64,000 bases of DNA from Comamonas testosteroni (GCA_008727115.1 CP044131.1:3534001-3598000), one strand, 5' to 3'; positions 37,195 through 46,495 are shown, numbered from the stretch's first letter. A program made the numbers and translations. Notes: generated from the sequence alone by a model not told the origin.

Positions 37195-37734
37195 ATGAGC
37201 AACAGCTTCACTCCTGCTTCCAGACACCAGTTCATGGTAGCCGTGCTGGCCATGGGCGTGGTGGTGCTGACCTCCAACATCCTGGTTCAGTACGCCATCA
37301 ACGACTGGCTGACCTGGGGTGCCATCACCTATCCGTTTGCCTTTTTGGTCAGTGAGCTGGTGAATCGGCGCTTTGGCCCGGCGCAGGCGCGCCGCGTGGC
37401 ATGGGTGGGTTTTGCCGTGGCGGTGGTGATGTCGGCGCTGCTGGCACCACCGCGCATTGCAGCGGCCTCGGGTCTGGCCTTTGCCTGCTCGCAGATGCTG
37501 GATATTTCGGTGTTCGACAAGCTGCGCCACAGCCAGTGGTGGCGTGCGCCGCTGATAGCCACCGTGCTGGCGGCCTGTCTCGATACCGCCGTCTTCTGGA
37601 GCGTTGGCTTTGCTGGGGAAGACCTGCCCTGGATCACCTGGGCACTTGGCGATCTGGGCGTGAAGCTGGTTCTGGGAGTCTGTCTGCTGCTGCCGTTTCG
37701 CCTTTTGATGGGACGTGCATACCAGCAGTCATAG
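37195..37734 (+). CDS. VUT-family (YhhQ-like) membrane protein, probable queuosine-precursor transporter
   Basis: A 179-residue inner-membrane protein with about five hydrophobic helices. The pattern LTSNILVQYAINDWLTWGAITYPFAFLVSELVNRRFGP and QMLDISVFDKLR fits DUF165/VUT proteins, whose E. coli member YhhQ takes up 7-cyano-7-deazaguanine. It is shorter than E. coli YhhQ (about 220). The ATG at 37195 was chosen because upstream codons read through the structured repeat. Confidence 0.82.
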   Translation: MSNSFTPASRHQFMVAVLAMGVVVLTSNILVQYAINDWLTWGAITYPFAFLVSELVNRRFGPAQARRVAWVGFAVAVVMSALLAPPRIAAASGLAFACSQMLDISVFDKLRHSQWWRAPLIATVLAACLDTAVFWSVGFAGEDLPWITWALGDLGVKLVLGVCLLLPFRLLMGRAYQQS

Positions 37735-37820
37735 CTTTTACAAGTTTCCAGGCCAAGGCCGACAAATACCGCGTCTTGATCTCAGTAGGCTATGGGCTTG
37801 CTGTTTCGCTAGGAGTCACC

Positions 37821-38387
37821 ATGAAAACGCTGCGACTTACCGTTGCCTCCCTGTCATTGGCAGTCGCCTGCTTAGCGGCTGCCCCTTGCAGCAGCGCGCA
37901 ATCCAGCGACGCCGCCACTGATGCCCAAGCCCAGAGTCCGTCCTCAGCGCTTTCCGGCTGGACGCTGGGCTATTCCCCTTTCACCTGGCACTATTCGGAC
38001 GCCAAGCAGGAAAACGACTTTGAGCCGGACCAGCAAAAGCACTCCTATGTCTGGCTGCTTCAGGCAGAAAAAGCACTGGATGAGCGACAGATTGCGGGCT
38101 TTGCATATTTCAGCAACTCCTTCGGTCAGCCCAGCCAGTACGCCTACTACGGCTGGCGCTTTCGCCCCTTTGACAGCGCACCCGGTCTTTTCTTCAAGCT
38201 CACCGCCGGTGTCATTCACGGCTACAAGTTTCCGTACAACAAGAAGATTCCATTCAACAGCAAGCACGGCTGGGGCTTTACCGCCATTCCTGCCGTGGGC
38301 TATGAGCTCGACAAGAACTGGGGTGCCCAGGTCAATGTGCTGGGCAATGCCGGGCTGATGTTCCAGTTGAACTACACCGTGCGCTAA
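37821..38387 (+). CDS. Exported protein resembling a small outer-membrane beta-barrel
   Basis: A 188-residue protein with a signal peptide (MKTLRLTVASLSLAVACLAAAPCSSAQ). The mature part alternates hydrophobic and aromatic residues (GWTLGYSPFTWHYSD, YVWLLQAEKAL, YAYYGWRFRPF, FFKLTAGVIHGYKFPYNKKIPF, AAQVN-like repeats near the end) and finishes with an aromatic-rich strand, consistent with a barrel of about eight strands. Members of this family are often labelled sn-glycerol-3-phosphate transporter without proof. AGGAG precedes the ATG by five bases. Confidence 0.6.
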   Translation: MKTLRLTVASLSLAVACLAAAPCSSAQSSDAATDAQAQSPSSALSGWTLGYSPFTWHYSDAKQENDFEPDQQKHSYVWLLQAEKALDERQIAGFAYFSNSFGQPSQYAYYGWRFRPFDSAPGLFFKLTAGVIHGYKFPYNKKIPFNSKHGWGFTAIPAVGYELDKNWGAQVNVLGNAGLMFQLNYTVR

Positions 38388-38426
38388 ACACCGCCCTGGC
38401 TGGCTACGCCCCAGCCAGCGATCAGG

Positions 38427-38804
38427 TCAGCGCCGGGGTCCCCAACGACCACCACTGTGACGCCAGCCTCCAGGCCCATGGTTCCAGCCACCTTCATGCC
38501 AGCCATAGCCGGGGCGTGGCGGCATGCTCCAGCGACCAGGGTGCCAGTGGTAGCGATTTCCGCTCCAGCCCCAGGAGCCACCTACCCAGACATAGGCTGG
38601 CGATGGAGCCACCGGAATGACCTCGTTGACCAACGGGGGCGGGGCCATGGGCGCATACACATCTCCCGCAGCCACCGCTGTCCCATAGCCCGAATAGGTG
38701 GGATAGGCCGGAGCCACTACACAGCCTGCAAGCAAGCTTGCGCCACTGCCCAGCAACAAGGCTGGCAGCCAGCGGCGTGTCATGGTTTGAGTCATCAAGG
38801 ACAT
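38427..38804 (-). CDS. YXWGXW-repeat lipoprotein
   Basis: A 125-residue protein with a lipoprotein signal (lipobox LLAGC). The mature protein is rich in Tyr, Trp, Gly and Pro and carries repeats such as YVWVGGSWGW and YHWHPGRW, the YXWGXW pattern. Outer-membrane location is likely; the role is unknown. AGGAG lies six bases before the ATG. Confidence 0.82.
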   Translation of the reverse strand: MSLMTQTMTRRWLPALLLGSGASLLAGCVVAPAYPTYSGYGTAVAAGDVYAPMAPPPLVNEVIPVAPSPAYVWVGGSWGWSGNRYHWHPGRWSMPPRPGYGWHEGGWNHGPGGWRHSGGRWGPRR

Positions 38805-38837
38805 TGCAAACTCCTGAAGTACTGCTGCTACAACGCA

Positions 38838-38867
38838 AAAGCCCCTGCCAGATGTTGACAGGGGCTT
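38838..38867 (-). terminator. Intrinsic terminator after htpX
   Basis: AAGCCCCTG (38839-38847) pairs with CAGGGGCTT (38859-38867); on the minus strand the stem is followed by TTTT-rich sequence. It lies 48 bases past the htpX stop. Confidence 0.75.
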
Positions 38868-38914
38868 GTGAAGCAGGAGTAAAGGCGGGTTGCAGCCGTT
38901 TACATCTTCAGCGC

Positions 38915-39787
38915 TCAGCGGGCATTTTGCAAAGCTGCAATGCGCTCTTCAATCGGAGGGTGAGTCGAGAACAGCTTGCCAATGCCACCGGCAATGCCCA
39001 TGGCGGCCACGCTCTTGGGCAGCTCACCAGGATGCATGCCGCCCAGGCGGGCCAGAGCATTGACCATGGGCTGGCGGTTGCCCATGAGCTGAGCAGCGCC
39101 CGCATCGGCACGGAATTCACGCTGACGCGAGAACCAGGCCACGATCATGGAGGCCAGGAAGCCCAGCAGGACATCGAGCACCAGCGTGGTGATCATGTAG
39201 CCGATGCCAGGGCCGGAGCTGTTTTCATCGTTCTTGCGCAAGAAGCTGTCAACGGCATAACCGATCACACGCGACAGGAACACCACAAAGGTATTCATCA
39301 CGCCCTGAATCAGGGTCATGGTCACCATGTCGCCATTGGCCACGTGAGCGACTTCGTGACCGATCACGGCCTCGACTTCTTCACGGGTCATGCCTTCGAG
39401 CAAGCCGGTGGACACAGCCACCAGAGCCGAGTTCTTGAAAGCACCGGTCGCAAAGGCATTGGGCTCACCTTCATAGATGCCGACTTCGGGCATGCCGATA
39501 CCGGCTTTTTCGGCAAAGCCGCGCACGGTGTTGACGATCCAGGCCTCATCGGCATTGCGGGGCTCGTTGATCACCTGCACGCCCGAAGTCCACTTGGCCA
39601 TGGGCTTGGAAATCAACAGAGAGATGATGGCGCCGCCAAAGCCCATGATGAAGGCAAAGCCCAACAGCGAGCCCAGGTTCAGGCCATTGGAGGTGAGATA
39701 GCGGTTGACGCCCAGCAAGCTGGCTACAATGCCCAATACCGCTACCACGGCGATATTGGTCAATAAAAATAAGGCAATACGTTTCAT
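38915..39787 (-). CDS. htpX: Membrane zinc metalloprotease HtpX
   Basis: Inner-membrane M48 protease for membrane-protein quality control. The 290-residue protein has two N-terminal membrane segments (about 5-25 and 35-58), the zinc motif HEVAH (H144, H148), two more hydrophobic stretches (about 155-215) and [12 protein letters not shown] with the third zinc ligand. The C-terminus has [14 protein letters not shown]. The ATG at 39787 was chosen over an upstream TTG. No clear heat-shock promoter was found in front of it. Confidence 0.95.
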   Translation of the reverse strand: MKRIALFLLTNIAVVAVLGIVASLLGVNRYLTSNGLNLGSLLGFAFIMGFGGAIISLLISKPMAKWTSGVQVINEPRNADEAWIVNTVRGFAEKAGIGMPEVGIYEGEPNAFATGAFKNSALVAVSTGLLEGMTREEVEAVIGHEVAHVANGDMVTMTLIQGVMNTFVVFLSRVIGYAVDSFLRKNDENSSGPGIGYMITTLVLDVLLGFLASMIVAWFSRQREFRADAGAAQLMGNRQPMVNALARLGGMHPGELPKSVAAMGIAGGIGKLFSTHPPIEERIAALQNAR

Positions 39788-39893
39788 CGAGGGTGTACTC
39801 CACACGGGGGACAAAATGACCAAGACCCTTGAGGCTCCGTCTGTGCGCAGCGAATGCTCGTCAAGCCAGGTCTCTTTCTGGCAGTACCCATTG

Positions 39894-40733
39894 TTATGTC
39901 GTTTGTGCGGTACGTGGGACTCGGAAAACTAAAGAGTCATCATAGAAGGAAAAGTTCTGGTTTTCGTCACACCAGTCCGGGATTCCTAAGATGGGAATGG
40001 GTAGATAGGGCTTGCTGGCCAGATTGCAAGATGCGGTCTGCAGCTGCTCGCTGAGCCAGTCGTCCATTTGCGCCAATGCATAGTCGCCAGGCATCCCGCT
40101 GTCCGGCACGCAGATCACATGAGCAGTAATGGGCTTGCGTGGCTGCACCAGCTTTTCCAGCAAGGCATGACCAATGGGCCAAAAGCACGCCTGCTCCCAT
40201 AGCGCACGCTGATGCACAAACAAATCCTGCCAGCGCTTGTCTCGCAAGGCATCGCATAGCGACTGTGGTGCCAGCAACAGCCCGCCGTTTTCATCGAGAA
40301 CCGTGATGGCATCGCGCAAGCGCCCGCGTTGCGCCCCCACCCCCTGGCGCGCGATCTCGCCCGCCTGCATGACATTGAGCTGCAGCTTGAGCTGAGGCCA
40401 GTGCAGCCAGATCAGCCCATTGAAAAAGTCATGCAGATTGCCGCGCGTAGGAATCGCATGCTGGCTGTGGATAAATGCCTCGTAGGCCATACCGGAGGGC
40501 AAAGCCGCCTGGGGCAAAAATTGCCAGCCCCTTTGCTTCAAGACTGGGGGCAAAGCGCTGTTGAGAGCCTGATGCACGGGCTCTCCCAGCAAGATGCGCT
40601 CTGCCACCGCCCTTCCGACGATGGCCAGCGAGCTCAGCCAAGGCCGTGACCAGTCGATGCGCCGAAACAGATCGGCGTCAATGGCTTCAAGCTCATCTCC
40701 GTCTGGGGTGTGCTGCGGACTGGTACATTGCAT
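39894..40733 (-). CDS. DUF3025 family protein
   Basis: A 279-residue soluble protein. The block [33 protein letters not shown] followed by [20 protein letters not shown] is diagnostic of DUF3025. Function unknown. It starts four bases after the NYN-domain gene stops, so the two are probably co-transcribed. Confidence 0.85.
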   Translation of the reverse strand: MQCTSPQHTPDGDELEAIDADLFRRIDWSRPWLSSLAIVGRAVAERILLGEPVHQALNSALPPVLKQRGWQFLPQAALPSGMAYEAFIHSQHAIPTRGNLHDFFNGLIWLHWPQLKLQLNVMQAGEIARQGVGAQRGRLRDAITVLDENGGLLLAPQSLCDALRDKRWQDLFVHQRALWEQACFWPIGHALLEKLVQPRKPITAHVICVPDSGMPGDYALAQMDDWLSEQLQTASCNLASKPYLPIPILGIPDWCDENQNFSFYDDSLVFRVPRTAQTT

Positions 40734-40737
40734 GCCG

Positions 40738-41643
40738 TTATTTTGGCGGCACCACGGCAGCCGATGTCGTCTGTGCAGCGGGCACTTTCTTCAGTCGCTT
40801 GTCACGCACGGCCACCCGTGAGGTCCCCTCATCGCGGAACTCAAATGCCTGAATCGCTGCCAGCAGCTTGCTCAGCGACGGATAGCCATAGTTGCGGGCA
40901 TCAAAAGACAGCTTGTTGCCGATGTGTGTTCCCACCTTGCCCACCAGCGCCCAGCCTGCCTCATCCTGCGTGGCTTTCACCGCATCGCGCAGCATGGCCA
41001 GCAGCTTGGTGTTCTGACGCAGCAAATTGGTCGGCACCGGGGCAGGTGGCACGGCCTCCGCAGAGGCAGCAGCCTTGTCAGCCATGACAGGCGCTGCTGC
41101 TGCCACGACATTGCCCTCAGCCGCTGAAGGCAGAGCAGGCGCATCGCCCGCCTCATCCTCCATCTCGCGCCTGTCGCTGCGGCTGGCAATACCGTCGCCT
41201 AGTTCCTTGAGCGCATCGAAATACAAAAAGCGCGAGCAGGCATTCACAAAGGCCTTGGGTGTCTGGGCCGCACCAAAGCCATATACAGCAGCGCCCTTGG
41301 CACGCAAATGCATGACCAGGGGCGTGAAGTCGGCATCCGAAGAAACAATGCCAAAGGCATCGGGCTTTTCGGTGTAGAGCAGTTCCATGGCATCGACCGT
41401 CATGGCCATGTCGGTCGCATTCTTGCCTTTGGAGTAGTCAAACTGCTGCATGGGGCGCAGCGCGTTTTCCAGCAGCTTGCTTTGCCAGCCATGCAGACCG
41501 GGCTTGGTCCAGTTGCCATAGGCACGGCGGATATTGATGAGACCGAAGGTAGACAGCTCCGTCAAGATCTCATCAATCATTTCAGCGGGGGCATTGTCCG
41601 CATCAATCAGCAAGGCAATCCGGGGCTGGGCATCAGAGGGCAT
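40738..41643 (-). CDS. NYN-domain (PIN-like) RNase protein with a C-terminal OST-HTH/LOTUS domain
   Basis: A 301-residue protein of the LabA/DUF88 group. Residues about 7-160 are a NYN domain with the acidic residues expected of a metal-dependent nuclease: LLIDADNAP (D14, D16), KNATDMAMTVDAM and VSSDADF. An Ala/Pro linker leads to a C-terminal winged-helix (about 208-280: LLAMLRDAVKATQDEAGWALVGKVGTHIGNK, YGYPSLSKLLAA), the OST-HTH/LOTUS pattern that binds RNA. A role in RNA turnover is likely; the target is unknown. Pairs with a DUF3025 gene. Confidence 0.87.
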   Translation of the reverse strand: MPSDAQPRIALLIDADNAPAEMIDEILTELSTFGLINIRRAYGNWTKPGLHGWQSKLLENALRPMQQFDYSKGKNATDMAMTVDAMELLYTEKPDAFGIVSSDADFTPLVMHLRAKGAAVYGFGAAQTPKAFVNACSRFLYFDALKELGDGIASRSDRREMEDEAGDAPALPSAAEGNVVAAAAPVMADKAAASAEAVPPAPVPTNLLRQNTKLLAMLRDAVKATQDEAGWALVGKVGTHIGNKLSFDARNYGYPSLSKLLAAIQAFEFRDEGTSRVAVRDKRLKKVPAAQTTSAAVVPPK

Positions 41644-41742
41644 GCAGTTTCCTCAACGGTGGATAACAAAGAGCATTCTCCACGCATTTACTCCGAAAAC
41701 CATGGCCCATGCCAAGCGCTGCCTCGAACGCCCCGCCGCCGC

Positions 41743-42102
41743 TTATTTAAACTTGCCCTGAGCAGCAGCCTCCTGGCTACGCTTCTTCATATCCGCACAG
41801 CTTTTTTTCTGATCCGCGCTTGACATGGCTGCCCACTTTTTGCGGAAGTCTGCGCCTGCTGCGTCATAGGCCTTGTCATAGCTGCGCGCATCAATGCCTT
41901 GCGCCAGCATCGCTTCGCGCTGTTTGGCTTTGCCGGCTTTGGCATCGCTTTCAGACATATCGCCACAGGCCACGCCAAACTCGGTAAAAGTGGCGGCCAT
42001 TTCAAGCATCTGGGCTGTAGTGTCATCCAGCTCCTTGGCGCTTGCGCCTGTGGCCAACAGGCTGCTCAGGGCAACCACTGCTCCGATTTTTCTAACTATC
42101 AC
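41743..42102 (-). CDS. Small exported protein, unknown
   Basis: A 119-residue protein with a signal peptide (to about residue 22, ATGASA-K). The mature part is charged and helical and has two Cys (in FGVACGDM and KKSCADM) that could form a disulfide. The GTG start has AGAGGAG five bases upstream, which decides the start. No family recognised. Confidence 0.7.
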   Translation of the reverse strand: MIVRKIGAVVALSSLLATGASAKELDDTTAQMLEMAATFTEFGVACGDMSESDAKAGKAKQREAMLAQGIDARSYDKAYDAAGADFRKKWAAMSSADQKKSCADMKKRSQEAAAQGKFK

Positions 42103-42152
42103 TATGACTCCTCTTTAGGGTTACGAAACAAAAAAAGCGCTTGCATCCAGCC

Positions 42153-42848
42153 CTAGCGCTTAGCCGCAGCGCTGGCGCGCAGCTCGTCCAGAGATTCACG
42201 AAAGCCGTCAAAGTAGTCTTTGCGCGTCTTGGCGATCACGGCCTGGCGCTGATCCTCGGCCACCATCAACGGCTTGGCAGCCCGATCAGGGCTGGAAGAT
42301 GCCAGAAACGCGCCCATGCCATGCAGGCTGATCCAGCGGCGGTCATAGTCGTAGGGCGTTTTGAGATCCCAGGCTTGCACCTGCGCCATCACCTGCTGGG
42401 CCTTGTCCAGGTCCTGCAGCATGTACTGGTTGATCTGCGCGCCATAGCGCTGGCTCAAGATACCCACCGCCTGCCCGGCACTCTGGTCTGTGCTGAGGTT
42501 GGCATCCATGCGTGCCCGCAACTGGGCGGCATAAAACAAGAAGGCTCCGACATCCTTCTTGCCCGCTTGAAACAGGTACTGAGACACGGCAAAAAGCACG
42601 GGCGGCTGAAATTTTCCGGGCCGCTGGACCAAGGTGTCCACCACCATAAGCTGGTCTTCGGCGGTGCCACCGGAGAGCAAGCCCACCATGGCTTGGGTAT
42701 TGCGGGTTTCGATCTGAGCGTATTCGCCCTGAAGTGGAAACGTCTTCGCAGCGGGTGCTGCGGCAGGCGCAGGAGCGGGAGCCTGGGCCATGGCCGAGGC
42801 AGCAGCAAACATCAGGCTGGCTGCCAGAGCTTGAGGGCGGTATTGCAT
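42153..42848 (-). CDS. Exported protein, unknown
   Basis: A 231-residue protein with a signal peptide ending near AMAQ, an Ala/Pro linker (about 22-36), then a helical domain (QGEYAQIETRNTQAMVGLLSGGTAEDQLMVVDTLVQRP, FLFYAAQLRARMDANL). No known family. It lies 50 bp upstream of the small exported gene at 41743-42102 on the same strand; the two may be co-expressed. Confidence 0.65.
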   Translation of the reverse strand: MQYRPQALAASLMFAAASAMAQAPAPAPAAAPAAKTFPLQGEYAQIETRNTQAMVGLLSGGTAEDQLMVVDTLVQRPGKFQPPVLFAVSQYLFQAGKKDVGAFLFYAAQLRARMDANLSTDQSAGQAVGILSQRYGAQINQYMLQDLDKAQQVMAQVQAWDLKTPYDYDRRWISLHGMGAFLASSSPDRAAKPLMVAEDQRQAVIAKTRKDYFDGFRESLDELRASAAAKR

Positions 42849-43054
42849 ATTGTTTTTCCTGAGTGCTGCGGCAAGGAGATCTGCATAGACATCGCTCGCA
42901 CGAGCATGAGCCTGTAAAGGGTCAATGATGGCGGCATCTTAGGAAGAAAGTGCGGGATTGCCACACACGGCTTACCTCTGCTCACAAATAGCCCACATCA
43001 GAGGGGGAGCCTGAAAGCGCTCTTCTTACGCCCAAAATCAGCGCCTTCAGAGCC

Positions 43055-43086
43055 ATAAAAAAAAGGAGCTGCTTGCGCAGCTCCCT
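43055..43086 (-). terminator. Intrinsic terminator after pyrC
   Basis: On the minus strand GGAGCTGC and GCAGCTCC (43077-43084 and 43065-43072) form a stem followed by eight T. Confidence 0.85.
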
Positions 43087-43127
43087 TCTAGGTTTCAGAC
43101 ACAAAGTATTCGCAAACCAAGCAAATA

Positions 43128-43142
43128 CAAGCGCTGACAGCT
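43128..43142 (+). repeat. Short dispersed repeat (CAAGCGC..CAGCT family)
   Basis: The core CAAGCGCTGACAGCT lies eight bases beyond the pyrC stop. Confidence 0.6.
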
Positions 43143-43149
43143 CCTGTTT

Positions 43150-44187
43150 TTAATCCAGCATCTTCCAGGGAAGAGCTTCGCCAAAGCGCAGTGGCTTGAG
43201 CTGGGCCCCTTCGCCGTACTCAAAGCTCACGGGCGGCGTCCAGCTTTCCTTGACCAGGGTGATGGTGTCGGTGTTACGAGGCATGCCATAGAAATCTGCG
43301 CCGTTGAACGCAGCAAAGGCTTCGAGCTTGTCCAGCGCGCCCGCGCCGTCAAACACTTCGGCATACATCTCGATGGCCGCATGAGCGCTGTAGCAGCCGG
43401 CGCAACCGGTGGCCGCTTCCTTCAGGTGTGCCGCGTGCGGTGCGCTGTCCGTGCCCAAGAAGAACTTATGGCTGCCACTGGTGGCCGCTTGCACCAGGGC
43501 CAGGCGATGGGTTTCGCGCTTCAGAACCGGCAGGCAGTAGAAGTGCGGGCGCACGCCGCCCAGGAAGATGGCGTTGCGGTTGAACAGCAAATGCTGAGGC
43601 GTGATGGTGGCAGCCAGGAAGTCGTCGGCTGCTGCCACGTATTCAGCGGCCTCCTTGGTCGTCACGTGCTCCATGACGATCTTCAGCTCGGGGAAGTCCT
43701 TGCGCAGCGGCTTGAGCTGCTGCTCGATAAACACCGCTTCGCGGTCAAACAGGTCGATGCTCTGGTCAGTCACTTCACCGTGCACCAGCAGCACCAGGCC
43801 TTCGCGTTGCATGGCTTCGAGGGTCGGGTAGATCTTGCGCAGATCGGTCACGCCATGGTCGGAGTTGGTCGTGGCACCTGCGGGGTAGAGCTTGCAAGCC
43901 ACCACGCCAGCAGCCTTGGCACGCACGATTTCGTCGGGGCCCAGATTGTCCGTCAGGTACAGCGTCATCAGGGGCTGAAACTTCGATCCTGCGGGCACGG
44001 CCGACAGAATGCGCGCGCGATAGTCAGCAGCCATCTCGGCCGTGGTCACGGGCGGCTTGAGGTTGGGCATGATGATGGCGCGGCCCATCTGGCGGGCCGT
44101 GTGCGGCACCACGCAACGCATGGCATCGCCATCGCGCACGTGCAAGTGCCAGTCATCGGGACGGGTAATCGTGATGGTCTGAGTCAT
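43150..44187 (-). CDS. pyrC: Dihydroorotase
   Basis: Closes the ring of carbamoyl-aspartate to dihydroorotate in pyrimidine synthesis. The 345-residue protein has the metal-binding DWHLHVRDG (H14, H16), the carbamylated-Lys segment [18 protein letters not shown] (Lys99), metal His in LLVHGEV and MEHVTTKEA, and LGTDSAPH with the catalytic Asp. This is the class II (homodimeric E. coli PyrC) type. The ATG at 44187 begins [17 protein letters not shown]; the 19-codon extension is not conserved. Confidence 0.96.
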   Translation of the reverse strand: MTQTITITRPDDWHLHVRDGDAMRCVVPHTARQMGRAIIMPNLKPPVTTAEMAADYRARILSAVPAGSKFQPLMTLYLTDNLGPDEIVRAKAAGVVACKLYPAGATTNSDHGVTDLRKIYPTLEAMQREGLVLLVHGEVTDQSIDLFDREAVFIEQQLKPLRKDFPELKIVMEHVTTKEAAEYVAAADDFLAATITPQHLLFNRNAIFLGGVRPHFYCLPVLKRETHRLALVQAATSGSHKFFLGTDSAPHAAHLKEAATGCAGCYSAHAAIEMYAEVFDGAGALDKLEAFAAFNGADFYGMPRNTDTITLVKESWTPPVSFEYGEGAQLKPLRFGEALPWKMLD

Positions 44188-44337
44188 GGCCGATATTGTC
44201 CCATCTTCCCCGGCGCCCAAGGCCATGCTCCTCAGCTTCGCCATGGCTATGCAGCGCGGCAGCCGACATGGCTACAGGCTTTCCAGGCTGGCATTCAGTG
44301 CTGAATTCCTCAAGAATGAGGCCAAGGAGGAAACCCC

Positions 44338-45444
44338 ATGTCTGCTCCTCAACTCCAGTCTGCATCCCGGCTACAGACCGATTTTCTCAGCGCCAGCGAT
44401 GCGGCCCGGCTGGTGGCTCGCATCGGTGCCCCCCAGATGCTGCGCCTGCTGGCCGAGGCCGTAGAGGCCGACTTTGCCCGCTGGCAGGACTTTGACAAAA
44501 GCGCCCGCACCGCCGCCCACTCCAGCAGCGGAGTCATCGAGCTGATGCCGGTGGCCGATACGCAGGACTACGCCTTCAAATACGTCAACGGTCATCCGCA
44601 CAATCCGCAGCACGGCCTGCCTACGGTCATGGCCTTTGGCGCCCTAGCCGATGTCGCCACCGGCATGCCGCGCTTTGTCAGCGAGCTGACGCTGACCACG
44701 GCCCTGCGCACCGCCGCCACCTCGGCCATGGCCGCACGCCATCTGGCACGCTCAGGCAATCGCAGCATGGCCCTGATCGGCAATGGCTCACAAAGCGAAT
44801 TTCAGGCACTGGCCTTCATGGAGATGCTGGGCGTGCGCGAGCTGCGCCTTTTCGATATCGACCCCGCAGCATCGCAAAAGCTGCTGCGCAATCTCCAGCC
44901 ATTTCTGCCGCAGTTTTGCGCCACAGCCACTATATGCAGCAGCCCTCAAGATGCCGTCGCCGGCACGGACATCGTTACCACGGTCACCGCTGACAAGCGA
45001 CGCGCCACGATTCTTCACGGGCACTGGCTGGAGCCGGGCATGCACATCAATGCGGTGGGAGGTGACTGCCCCGGCAAGACCGAGCTCGATGCCAGTGCCT
45101 TGCAGCGCGCCCAGGTGTTTGTCGAATACGAGCCGCAGACCCGCATTGAGGGTGAGTTGCAGCAAATGTCCAGCGGTTTTGCCGTCACAGAGCTATGGCG
45201 CGTGGTGCAAAAGCTCGCCCCCGGCCGCACTTCTGCCCGGCAAATCACACTGTTCGATTCCGTGGGCTTTGCCCTGGAGGACTACTCTGCCCTGCGCACC
45301 ATGCACAGCCTTGCACGCAGTGCAGGCTTGCTTTCGCAGATTGAACTGGTGCCCACGCTGGACAACCCCAAAGACCTGTTTGCCATGGTGAAACAAGCGC
45401 AGAGCGCACAAGTCCTGCAGTTGACGGCCCGCAAAACTGCCTGA
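44338..45444 (+). CDS. Ornithine cyclodeaminase
   Basis: A 368-residue NAD-dependent enzyme of the OCD/mu-crystallin family that would convert ornithine to proline and ammonia. Motifs: KYVNGHPHNPQHGLPTVMAFGALADVATGMPRFVSELTLTTALRTAATSAMAARHL, the Rossmann segment MALIGNGSQSEFQALAF, INAVGGDCPGKTELD with the catalytic Asp, and FDSVGFALEDYSAL. AAGGAGG precedes the ATG. It is 11 bp before the arginase gene, which strongly supports ornithine as substrate. The usual symbols ocd or arcB are not assigned with certainty. Confidence 0.92.
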   Translation: MSAPQLQSASRLQTDFLSASDAARLVARIGAPQMLRLLAEAVEADFARWQDFDKSARTAAHSSSGVIELMPVADTQDYAFKYVNGHPHNPQHGLPTVMAFGALADVATGMPRFVSELTLTTALRTAATSAMAARHLARSGNRSMALIGNGSQSEFQALAFMEMLGVRELRLFDIDPAASQKLLRNLQPFLPQFCATATICSSPQDAVAGTDIVTTVTADKRRATILHGHWLEPGMHINAVGGDCPGKTELDASALQRAQVFVEYEPQTRIEGELQQMSSGFAVTELWRVVQKLAPGRTSARQITLFDSVGFALEDYSALRTMHSLARSAGLLSQIELVPTLDNPKDLFAMVKQAQSAQVLQLTARKTA

Positions 45445-45455
45445 ATAGAACACCT

Positions 45456-46409
45456 ATGCCCTGCACTGCACAAGTCCCCATTCAGGCCACACTGATCGGC
45501 CTGCCCACCGATGTCGGCGCGTCACGCCTTGGCGCCGCCATGGGGCCCGATGCCCTGCGCGTTGCCCAGTTGGCCCCCGCGCTTGAAAAGCTTGGCGTGC
45601 AGGTCAGCGACCTGGGCAACCTCTCCGGTCCCGCCAACCCGCGCGGCGCACGCGATGAACAAGGTTTGCGCAATCTGGCCGAATGCCTGAACTGGAACCA
45701 GATTGCGCATGACGCAGTGCTGCAGGTACTGGAACAAAAGCGACTGCCCATCCTGTTGGGCGGCGATCACACCCTAGCGACAGGCTCCATCAGCGCCGTG
45801 GCCCGTCATTGCCGTGCCACGGGCAAGCAGCTGCGTGTGCTCTGGCTGGATGCGCACTCGGACTGCAATACACCCGAGAGTTCTCCCTCAGGCAATCTGC
45901 ACGGCATGCCGGTCTCAAGCCTGTGCGGGCGGGGGCCGGTGGAGCTGGCTTCGCTCTCCGGCGCGACACCTGCCCTGCCTGCCTCATCTTTCTGTCAGAT
46001 CGGCCTGCGCAGTGTGGATGAAAGTGAAAAACACATGATTCGCCAGCTAGGGCTGAAGGTTTACGACATGCGCGCCATCGATGAGCTGGGCATGCGCGAA
46101 GTCATGCGCCGTGCACTAGCCACATTGCTCGGCTCTGGCGGCGATGACATGCACCTGCACCTGAGCTTTGATGTGGACTTTCTTGACCCCGATATCGCCC
46201 CCGGAACTGGCACCCCGGTACGCGGTGGCCCCACCTACCGCGAGGCCCAGCTGTGCATGGAAATGATTGCGGACACAGGCTGTCTTGGATCGCTGGATAT
46301 CGTGGAACTCAACCCGGCTCTGGATCTGCGCAATCAGACAGCCGAGCTGGTGGTGGAGCTGGTTCAAAGCCTGTTTGGGCAAAGCACGCTGATGAAGGAT
46401 TCCCCCTGA
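45456..46409 (+). CDS. rocF: Arginase
   Basis: Hydrolyses arginine to ornithine and urea with a dinuclear Mn centre. All metal motifs are present in the 317-residue protein: LLGGDHTLATGS, LWLDAHSDCNTPESSPSGNLHGMPVSSL and LSFDVDFLDPDIAPGTGTPVRGGPTYREA. Starting 11 bp after the cyclodeaminase gene, it forms a two-step arginine-to-proline module. The stop codon TGA itself lies in TCCCCCTGA, which resembles the first bases of the structured repeat that follows. Confidence 0.93.
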   Translation: MPCTAQVPIQATLIGLPTDVGASRLGAAMGPDALRVAQLAPALEKLGVQVSDLGNLSGPANPRGARDEQGLRNLAECLNWNQIAHDAVLQVLEQKRLPILLGGDHTLATGSISAVARHCRATGKQLRVLWLDAHSDCNTPESSPSGNLHGMPVSSLCGRGPVELASLSGATPALPASSFCQIGLRSVDESEKHMIRQLGLKVYDMRAIDELGMREVMRRALATLLGSGGDDMHLHLSFDVDFLDPDIAPGTGTPVRGGPTYREAQLCMEMIADTGCLGSLDIVELNPALDLRNQTAELVVELVQSLFGQSTLMKDSP

Positions 46410-46418
46410 AGATCTTTG

Positions 46419-46495
46419 ACTCCCCCTAAGGCGCTTCGCACCTTCCCCCGGAGGGGCACGATGCCTTCGCCGCGAGGCGGCTCTTGCTTGGCATC
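46419..46495 (+). repeat. Stop-codon-linked structured repeat, copy 4
   Basis: It starts ten bases after the arginase stop. Hairpin 1 AGGCGC-TTC-GCACCT (one mismatch); hairpin 2 CCCCCGGAGGGGC; outer stem GATGCC/GGCATC around CGCC-GCGA-GGCG. A partial 5' end TCCCCCTGA overlaps the arginase stop codon, as if the element's start had been duplicated. Confidence 0.8.

Larger units (their letters stand above)
42849..43149. other. 301-base gap between an exported-protein gene and pyrC
   Basis: It holds the upstream region of the exported-protein gene, the pyrC terminator at 43055-43086 and a short dispersed repeat at 43128-43142. I see nothing coding. Confidence 0.6.

Noticed and set aside
37401-38387. 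328-codon ORF joining the VUT region to the beta-barrel-like protein
   Set aside because: Its first half is out of frame with the VUT gene; the signal peptide and ribosome site place the real start at 37821.
39788-39870. Heat-shock promoter before htpX
   Set aside because: A CTTGG and a CCCCCGT occur but only about eight bases apart, too close for an RpoH site.
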